Assembly: GCA_025201365.1 (NCBI GenBank)
Contig: JAIXMF010000001.1
Span: 2,914,001-2,978,000, forward strand
Direction: 5' to 3'
DNA: 64,000 nucleotides
Origin: Syncephalis plumigaleata
Lineage: Eukaryota > Zoopagomycota > Zoopagomycetes > Zoopagales > Piptocephalidaceae
The notes beneath the pieces were generated by a model. That model ran no database searches and was not told where the DNA came from. It was given only the letters and a program-made list of their open reading frames with translations. Positions 56,137 to 64,000 of the stretch are shown one piece after another; positions within the stretch are counted from its first letter, which is position 1, and each line of letters opens with the position of its first letter. The translations under genes and the position numbers were made by a program.

Positions 56137-59100
56137 CTAGAAGCAATCATCTACTAGAGGTGCAGGTGGCATCCATTGATCATCATCATCATTGTTATTA
56201 GTTGTAGTAACTAATCCTAGTTCTTCTAATAGTAATGAAGTATCTGATACATTTGAATTAGTATTCTCGACTAATTGTGTCCAATTCACTGTGTCTAATC
56301 GATGTTTTAACGTAGTAAGATAATGATCTGAGGACGATGTTGTTCTACGTTGTCGTTTAATAGCAGGTCATTATTATTATATCATTATTAAGTGTGTCCT
56401 CATTACTAATAATAGGTTGATCATTTATCCATTGTTATGTCGTGTAGAATACGTACGGCTTCTTTACGTACAGCCAGTACATTATCGCTTGCCTGATTGT
56501 CTCGATTAATAATAATGAATGCATTTACTTGGATGTTGTCACTTACACTACGTAATAGATATCGATCAATAGAGTATGCATGAAATGATGGCATATCGAT
56601 CATGATGTCGTTTGAATGGATTCATTCCATAATTGTTCGAATACGTGACATGCAATTAATCTTACTTCCCAGTCATCGTCATGTCCAATTGTTCTGCTAG
56701 ATCTTGACTATGTAGTCAATTAGTATTTAGTTATATCTAGTATAAATCAGTAACTTACTTGATAATCGTTGAGATGATACTTGAATGATGCTTGTGTACA
56801 TCTTGATTATGATGTGATAAAGACAATGCGGTAGATAATGCTACACGACGAACTGAGGAATCGTGATGTTTTAATAGTGGATTAAACAACTCCTTAATAC
56901 AAGGTAATGCCTCATTATTACTATTATCAAGTTGCTCATAATACATAGAGATATACATCTATAACATGCATTAGTAATAGTAATCATGTTATTTGTATTA
57001 GTATTAGTATTGCTATTAATTACCTTGATGTTATCAATGGAATTCAAAGCAACTACTGCTTCATCATCACATGCTGCATTAAGTAATGCTTGTGCAAGTA
57101 ATTGTTGTACATCACTAGCAATACTTGTAGTCATTATGGTGATGTGTCGTTCTATCATCTACAACATCGATATATATATATATGTTCAATGTTAGACAAT
57201 GCTATACTGCTATTAGTTCAATAGTAATCATCTTACTCCATTCAAGATATTTCTCATGACGCGTAAGCTTATTTCTCGTATATCTGCACGTTTGTGCATA
57301 GCCAACTTGCATATAGATTGTACGGTATTATGTATACTTTCCTAATGATCTAGTATTTAGCATGACATGTTGCATTCTTATAAGATGACTTACCGGTAGT
57401 ATAATAGAGGGACATGTGTACAACTGACATACACAACCGAGTGCATTCAATATAGCGTGATCATCCATTTGACTAGTAGTTAATAGCTTCTCCAAAAAAT
57501 GATTAATCTATAGTTGACACATTAGTATACTACATTGTAATAATAACAATAGTAATCATCTAGATAATTACTTACCAGTAAACAATTATCATTGGACATG
57601 CTTAGTTTGTTAATATGTGCAGTAATACAACGAGTTATTATCGTAGTTGTTTGGAATTGATTTGCATCAAAGGCAATCGATGCCATAGCAGTAAAATGAC
57701 AAAGTGTTTCATTCATCTAAGGTGATTATTAATTAACAGGTATTGATTAAATAGTAAGTCATTACTAACCACATCAGGTAGAATAGTAAACTTGGTAATC
57801 CATTGTTTACATATCATAGCTGAATGTTGAGCCATAATCCATCGAGTAGAATCTACATGTTGATATGGTAATGTCTAATTGAACATGAGATAATCAATTC
57901 AATTACATTCTATTACTATTACTATAGCATTTATACTAACACGCATTGCATCTAATAGCCATACTTTATACGGTTCTGACCCTTTAAATATCGAGTGATC
58001 TAGTTGTCGATTGATTACGTCTGGATTATCGGTTGAGCAACACCAAAGAAATGAATAGAAACAATGAGAAAGATCTTCACCACCCTTCATGGATTGATAG
58101 TAACTACAAACAAGCATGGCTAGTCGTGCAGCATCCAGCCATTCAATGGTGTTACTAGCTTCGCTTAATCCATTTAGTATTTCGTCGTAAAATACAAACT
58201 CTTGTTTGCTTATTGTATTAAGATTATTAGACATGGCGTGTGCTAATGCTAAGATATAAGATAAGCACATATACATAGATTTAATAAGCTAGTTAACCTA
58301 CAATTCATTCCGAAAACACAGCTTGCCTCGGGCCACCAATCCAGTCCTAATTCGATAATATCCAAGAATTTAGCACGCACCATCTTACTAGGATGAATAA
58401 GAAGTTGCTTATAGCGGAACAGCTATACATGTATTAGTAAATCGTATGACATTATTCTTCATGTATTATTACCAGTTGAGAATTTACTAAGAATTCATAC
58501 GCTTCATTAGCCTTAGTTTGCGTTAATGCCCATAGTAGTTCTAATGCCACCAATGCCTGAGCATCTCCATCCTCGCCCTCGTCGTATAAGTAGCTTGACA
58601 GGGCATTGGTCAAATCAATTTCTTCGATTATTTGTTTACGTATCACGGCAAGTGTTGCATTGTCAGTACTAATCAATATTTTAGCTAGAAATCGACACCC
58701 TGCTACCATCACCTAATAAATACGAGTTAGTATGATTCAACCATGTGTACGATATTCATTACATTAGTGCTCGAGTCTTCCAGACTATACGCCACAAGGT
58801 GTGATGCCATATGAGATGTGGCAAGCCTAGTAGCATCATGTGTTCACAAATAGATTAGTGACCTATCTCTTAATGTACACAATCCATTATCGTCTAATTA
58901 CCAGGATTGTGCCCAGTCAGCGTTTGCTACTAGTTCACTCCAAGCTTGAATACACGCCATACGGACTACCGCACTTTTGTGATCGATACGATTGACGGTG
59001 GAGGAGATAACATCAGGATGTTGTTCAAGAAGTCGTCGGAAAAACTCGCTACCACGCGTGCTGCCCCAATACGCCACCAGCTGTATTGTCAGTGCAAGCA

Positions 59101-59374
59101 AGTAAGGATTCAAGTGCTGTTCATAGCATATTCCCTATACACTACGTCAGTATAAAGGTCGAGAGCAAGGAGTAACCCGTCACATTACTTTACAAACAAA
59201 GGCTACGAATTCCTGTTCCGTGATCGGGCAAGTCGTGTTCTTGGCACAAGTGGCATGGTGGAGAAAGTCCACTACACGTTGGTAGCGTGCCTCATCACCA
59301 AGTACAAAGGGTGCGCGTAATAGTAGTTTCAGCAAGGAGGATACACGCGAACATTCCTGATTCGTGGGTAGCAT
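56137..59374 (-). CDS. HEAT/ARM-like repeat protein, unrecognised, many introns
   Basis: A run of at least twelve short exons on the minus strand encodes helical repeats: LLKLLLRAPFVLGDEARYQRVV, RRLLEQHPDVISSTVNRI, AVVRMACIQAWSELV, GCRFLAKILISTDNATLAVI, VALELLWALTQTKANEAYEF, RVALSTALSLSHHNQDVHKH. Alternating amphipathic helices with Asp/Arg turns are typical of HEAT or ARM solenoids. The last exon ends DQWMPPAPLVDD and a stop at 56137-56139. ATG at 59374 (MLPTNQECSRV) is the most upstream one I can support, but an earlier exon is possible. I considered PSMD5-like and other solenoid families and found no decisive motif. Introns are mostly 45-80 bp. Confidence 0.68.
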
Positions 59375-60247
59375 GAGCAAATAACAGGAAATAATAATAA
59401 TGATAACAAACGATGAACAAAATAAAAAATGAAATCACCTCTCATTTACACTTTTGTTTTCGACATACAATAATAGCAATAATGTAGATTGTCGCTTGAT
59501 AGCAATGATGATAAGCCGCCATTTGAGTAGTCATCCATGTACCAGTGCCTACACTCGTGGTTTACAAAAACAATTCTTGCCCATACTACGCTGATACACC
59601 AGTGATTGAAACGGGTAAATGCCCCATTGCTGATAGTATTCTTGGCAAAGATTTCCATATAGATGACTTGTTGTATGATTAACCGGTGGTAGAAACTGAA
59701 CTTCTTCATCCTTATTGAGCTAGTTGAACTACAAAAACGATGTTGCAAACCGGTAATTTCAAACAAGTGTTACTTGTTTTCGCATTGCAAGGTACTCCTC
59801 GCTAATAGTTACTGTTTATAACATTGCTAGTGTCTTTATGGAAATTCATGAAACACACGTATAGTGTACTAGTCCACAATCCATGCCCGGATCTTCTTGG
59901 TAGAAGTGTACCAACAAGAATGGAAAGTACAGCAATAGCTGGCATAGTAAACAAACACATACACACGCGTATAACCGGTTTTCCGTCATTGAGCTCTCAT
60001 GTATTTTGACGACATGGTCATTGTACACTGCAGACCCCTAGAGATGGCATGTCGTCTTAGGGTAAACGCCCTTATATAAACGAGCGGATTTATACGACCA
60101 TTCCACATTATCGACATCCAACTCACACTCTTCAGCAGTATCATCTACATTCACATTTAGTACTAATACCATTACTTTGCATCTCAAGCTATTTGGCTTT
60201 TCAGTACCCACAAGATTATTCATATTTCAACAATTCAAGTAATCAGC
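59375..60247. other. Intergenic region
   Basis: Between the solenoid gene and the small secreted gene. The minus-strand frame at 59446-59766 lacks support. TATATAAA at 60073-60080 is the only clear signal. Confidence 0.45.
60073..60080 (+). promoter_or_regulatory. Candidate TATA box of the small secreted protein gene
   Basis: TATATAAA about 168 bp upstream of the ATG at 60248. Motif match only. Confidence 0.45.
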
Positions 60248-60711
60248 ATGAAGGTCTCCATTGCATTGATTTCCACGGTCGCTCTTGGCCTCGTCTCCAG
60301 CATGGCCATGGCACTACCAACAGCACAAACAGCACCACCAAGCGAGCCAGGTCTTATCTCAAAGGATCCACAGTCGAACGCCGAGCTCAGGAGCTACATG
60401 AAGGGCAAGCTGGGACAACCTTTGGATAGCGATTTCGCTAGCAAGACTCCCGACGAGAAGGTCACGCACTTTTAGCCAAGACCGCCGATGCCTTCACCAA
60501 TTGCCCATTGTTCAATCGGTGCACCATCACCACTGAGCAACTAATCAGACTACCGATGGTGAAGAACCCAGCTATCCGTGCTCTTGATGAGCTCAAGGAT
60601 GCTGCCAATCCAACTTACTACGATTATTTCATGAAATACTCGGAAGGCATTCTATTCACACCTTTCGATAGCTGCCAATTCACCAAGGAGAACTGGAACG
60701 GTTCTAAATAA
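60248..60711 (+). CDS. Small secreted protein, unrecognised (one frame break)
   Basis: No family recognised. Signal peptide MKVSIALISTVALGLVSSMA, cleaved near AMALP. The mature part is helical and charged: NAELRSYMKGKLGQPLDSDF, then TPDEKVTH where the frame stops at 60473 unless one base is added, giving LLAKTADAFTNCPLFNRC. It continues LIRLPMVKNPAIRALDELK, YYDYFMKYSEGILFTPFDSC and QFTKENWNGSK to 60711. Three cysteines, no intron, about 155 residues. The downstream frame is clearly coding in composition and ends just before an AT-rich 3' flank, so the break is probably a sequence error. The strong TATA-like box fits high or regulated expression. Confidence 0.7.
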
Positions 60712-61230
60712 TATGGATCCACCTCCACAGATGTTATATCGTTTTGATATAATAAAATATCTGTTCAATGTATATGCATATGTATGTATTAATCGTGTAC
60801 TAATGAAAGGTATATAACCCACTAAGCACCCATGCACACAACCATGGACTTCTCACAATAGTTAAGCAGTATAGTTGATGTTGCAAAGTAAACTAATGAT
60901 ATAAAATGTTTATTTTTTATATATCGTTAAATCATTACAGTGAAAGCATTAATGCAATAATAAATTTATTCAAGATTACTATGTTCGTAGAAATACAAGA
61001 AATACCACATTCGGTATCTAGATTAAATAAAAAAGTGTTAGAATGCAATAAATAACTATTAGAATGCATAAAGAGATCATCATGTGTATAATGAAAGCGA
61101 GTGCGAGTGACAGTATTCAATGGTAAACGCTAAAGAAGTGCAATTAAATCATCGACATCCTTGTCGGATCTTGCCCATAGTGGTCGTGAACGTGGATAAT
61201 TGACTGTATGTGGTTCCGAGGGAGCAAGAC
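60712..61230. other. Intergenic region (convergent 3' ends)
   Basis: AT-rich, with AATAAAA near 60750-60758 downstream of the secreted gene. No gene was seen. Confidence 0.5.
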
Positions 61231-63243
61231 CTACATGAGCCGCGAGATACTCTGCCGGCATCTAGCAGCACGTCTTGTATATGCCAATGGAATAGGCATC
61301 GGGAATTGACATGTACCCGAGCGATAACGACCTGGTGTGGAGTACAGTCGTGCTCTAGAGTTCTCCTTTGACGCTGTCTCGATGTTTTGGATCGAGTTGA
61401 ATCGTTTGATCGCACCCGTTTTACCGTTACACTTTTGAATCGGAAGACTAGGCGTATGCGATAGTAGACGTTTAGATCTATCCTCGATAAATAGATCATT
61501 GTCAGTGAGCTCACACTCAACCGTTCCCTCGATTCCCGAATCAGGTCGAGGTGATCCGCTTAGTAGAAAGAATATATCCTGTGTTTTATGGTACACTGAT
61601 TGTTTAAGCGTGCCTTCAGTAGGATAGAATGAATCTTGACAGGGCGCACGATCATGCGATAACTTCATTCTCGTCGTCGATGACATTCGTTGCGGCGATT
61701 GCGGTTGCGACATTAATGATTGAACACTCGACTTTGTGATTGGGATCACGGCAATGCCACCAATACTAGCGGGATTTCCCCCATCCGAGCTGTCATCACC
61801 TTCGGGCTGGCTGCTGCTCTCCTCTTGTAGTTTCGACATTAGCGTCTCGTTTAATGGGCGCGTATCATACTCCGAGAGGTATACCTTTCCGTCGCGGTGC
61901 ACTAGCAGGAAATGGTACACCCAATAGCGCATGAACACATTGCCAAATCGTTTCAAAGGAAGTGCCAATACTCCAAGGAACGCTCTAATTTTTGCCCATA
62001 TACTTTGTGGCCCGTGACTTTCGTATGCGTGATCCACCATTGGTTCACGAGCATCTTCCATGCAATACTGCCGTTTTTCATATGGATCCAGGTAGTATCG
62101 CTTGATAAGCTCGAGTCGTACATGATACCATCCGGTACGCACGGTGGGATCCAGAAGAAATACCAATGAGTTTAACAAGCCTTGACATGACGTGGCTACG
62201 AATGACGCCGCGATAAGTGGAAATGATGTATGCTGCGATACGAATGAATCCATCTCCACAGCAACATTAAGCGATTGCGTGATAATTGGAATTACCGGGT
62301 AGAGTATGACGCGTGCCACCACTCGACTGATTACCTGCGCGGATGGCGGTGACACCGTGCCAATTGACGAGTTGTGCGCGACACCTAGACCTCCGCCGTT
62401 TTGGCTGGGTAGTCCATTTCGTACACGTCGTCGCAATCGCTTGCGTTCCATTGCTAGACGCCAACCAACAACGGATACCGCCCAGGCACAATAGCCAATT
62501 GCGATGAAAAGCCATATATACAATGTGAGCCACGCCCATACTAATCCGGACGCTTTGTCTACTTCAACGTACCAGCAGCTTCGTTGATTACTACGCTTAT
62601 CATTAATCTATATACTTTTATCGGCATGACATGATGCTATTTCATAAACTTACATATTATACGCGAATCTCTGGAATATTACAGGCGGAAGTGAAATGGA
62701 TAGCGCAGCTGCCATGGGTACTAATAGGTAGAGTACCTCGTATGCCGGAGTGGTACGATGACCGCGAAGGAATATGATGTGGAGATTTAGTGCTACTGCA
62801 CTTGTCAGGAACACGGATAAGAGTGTGCAATGAACGTAGCCCCAGGCTGCGAACGTGCACCAGAACGTTTGTGTCTCTGGATTTGGCAGGAAAATGTCCA
62901 GTAGCTGAAAGAACGCGTAAAAGGCATCGACCGCCGCGAGTAGCACGGTAAGTCGTAGCGACACACGATTTGCGTATGCCGGTCTATAATGGCGTGCAAA
63001 CAAATAGGCAAACACAACGCATAGACTCATCATTAGCGAGATAATGTTAACCGGGATGGTGATGTAGGATACAATGTGTGCCTGGGTCGCGGTAATGCCA
63101 TGCTGGTCGTTACTGTTGAAATGTCCATTATCGGTAATGTCCTGCAAGGTAATTTCAGCGTCGGCTAGATCCGAACTAGGGAACGTTGAATGGTCGCTTG
63201 ACGAGAATGCCCGTTTACGAATGGGCAGTATAAAAACATTCAT
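61231..63243 (-). CDS. Seven-helix (GPCR-like) receptor with long cytoplasmic tail
   Basis: Probable plasma-membrane receptor of the fungal cAMP-receptor-like/Git3-like type. The first ATG in frame is at 63243 (MNVFILPIRKRAFSS). Helices seen: IVSYITIPVNIISLMMSLCVVF, LRLTVLLAAVDAFYAFFQLL, WGYVHCTLLSVFLTSAVALNL, YEVLYLLVPMAAALSISLPP in exon 1; WLTLYIWLFIAIGYCAWAVS, ISRVVARVILYPVIPIITQS and FPLIAASFVATSCQGLLNSL in exon 2, making seven. A short GHRTTP loop follows TM3-4, and a basic KRLRRRVR loop follows TM5. The tail is about 230 residues, Ser-rich. The exon 1/2 junction (donor near 62650, acceptor near 62604) does not join in phase, so one base may be missing. Exact GPCR class is inferred from topology. 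Confidence 0.75.
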
Positions 63244-63423
63244 AGCAAGAGCACGAATATTATGATAATCACAAATGTGCTTAAGTACGGCGATAAAAGT
63301 AGAACAAAAGATAATTACGTTATGACGACTATGCGGAGATAATGCCACCGCTCATACACCTTGTACGAGGAAAAGCGAGCGTGTACTGTACTCGCCTTTG
63401 TCTGTTTCTTTGTTTCTTTGTCT

Positions 63424-63469
63424 GCTTCTTTCTTTCTTTCTTTCTTTGTTTGTTTGTTTGTTCGTGCGT
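63424..63469. repeat. (TTTC)n/(TTTG)n microsatellite
   Basis: Compound tandem 4-bp units upstream of the receptor gene. Confidence 0.8.
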
Positions 63470-63522
63470 TCGTGCGTTTTGTAACAAGGGAGAACTAGCC
63501 AGACAGCGCGGCCGCAGGCCTT

Positions 63523-63819
63523 TCAAGTTGAATATCTGTCAAGAAAAAGCGGTAAAGCAACTATTTTGGAATGCTTTCGATTTACCGGATGACAACGGAT
63601 GGATACGCGTGATGCTAAAGTACACGAATACAAGTCGGTGAAACGAAACGTCTTCACCTTAAAATGGCCACAGTCACAATAGCGATATTGCACCAGCCAA
63701 TAGAGAGAGTAAATTGCTGCAATTGTGTCAAAAATTGAATGAATACAACTCGATATGGCAATAGCTATTCGACTTGGTGTATCACGCGTGAAATTCGCAA
63801 TCAATAAGACGACATACAC
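63523..63819 (-). CDS. Possible upstream exon or gene end with one membrane helix
   Basis: The frame contains YVVLLIANFTRDTPSR, then IAIAISSCIHSIFDTIAAIY and a Cys-rich YRYCDCGHFK, composition unlike the AT-rich noise frames nearby. It has no ATG (first codon usable is GTG) and no clear splice partner. It may be an exon of the receptor gene or of a gene beyond the window, or chance. Confidence 0.25.
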   Translation of the reverse strand: MYVVLLIANFTRDTPSRIAIAISSCIHSIFDTIAAIYSLYWLVQYRYCDCGHFKVKTFRFTDLYSCTLASRVSIRCHPVNRKHSKIVALPLFLDRYST

Positions 63820-64000
63820 GGTAATGTCACACTGGAATTCAGGGGGAGGAGGACAGAATAGGATAAAATAAAATAGAAGAGGATAGGAGAGGATAGAAGA
63901 GGAGGAGGAGGGGCAGTTCGGTTGATGGAATAAGGGGAGATAGAGACACGTAAAGGAGGAGGGCGCGCGTGTGAGTGAACGAGACGACTAGTCCACGTTG

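Larger units (their letters stand above)
63244..64000. other. Window-end flank with microsatellite
   Basis: Holds a (TTTC)/(TTTG) repeat at 63424-63469 and purine-rich GA tracts from 63840 onward. A minus-strand frame at 63523-63819 is described separately. Confidence 0.45.

Noticed and set aside
59446-59766. Minus-strand ORF of 106 codons
   Set aside because: No domain, no signal peptide and no splice support; composition fits AT-rich noise.
1-64000. CRISPR arrays, tRNA and rRNA genes, retroviral or Polinton-like elements
   Set aside because: No repeat-spacer pattern, no convincing tRNA fold or B-box, no rRNA sequence and no reverse transcriptase, integrase or capsid motif was seen by eye.

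Overview
The window is nuclear DNA of a filamentous fungus. Evidence is a class IV-type chitin synthase, fungal exo-1,3-beta-glucanases, Sec9, Ayr1, Atm1 and Ccc2 homologues, and many short introns (mostly 50-110 bp) with GTAAGT-like donors. Long AT-rich spacers with simple repeats, retained METTL25, DUF1399 and PRXL2-type proteins, and Asn/Gln homopolymers suggest an early-diverging, zoopagomycotan-like lineage. That placement is inference, not proof.

Layout. 1-10 kb: 3' part of a chitin synthase, CCT3 (chaperonin gamma), a divergent peptidyl-tRNA hydrolase, a small secreted protein, and a GH5_9 exo-glucanase. 10-19 kb: two unrecognised proteins, a small TA-flanked Tc1/mariner-type element, a mitochondrial-looking orphan, and the SNARE Sec9. 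19-30 kb: a METTL25-like methyltransferase, a Cdc25/rhodanese-type phosphatase, a subtilase that has lost catalytic residues, a secreted Pro-rich repeat protein, a relic of a third GH5_9 gene, ribosomal eL34, and Ayr1. 30-40 kb: Atm1, AP-2 sigma (with a start codon alone in its exon), a second complete GH5_9 gene, and a DUF1399 protein. 40-50 kb: a secreted Ala-rich protein, a PRXL2-type thioredoxin-fold protein, a Ser-rich orphan, and a longer copy of the TIR element. 50-64 kb: a Ccc2-type copper ATPase, a polytopic membrane orphan, a HEAT-like protein, a small secreted protein and a seven-helix receptor.

Functionally, wall and secretory functions are well represented: chitin synthesis, glucan trimming, Sec9 for exocytosis, AP-2 for endocytosis, Ccc2 for copper loading of secreted enzymes, and several secreted orphans. 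The rest is scattered housekeeping. I see no operon-like or island-like gene cluster.

The most striking pattern cuts across genes. At least nine genes are broken by single missing bases. Every break I resolved shifts the frame the same way, and where a conserved motif fixes the answer the missing base equals its neighbour. Assembly error at short homopolymers is the likeliest cause, but it must be excluded before any of these genes is called a pseudogene. The other notable items are the intact but catalytically degenerate subtilase and the paired TIR elements.
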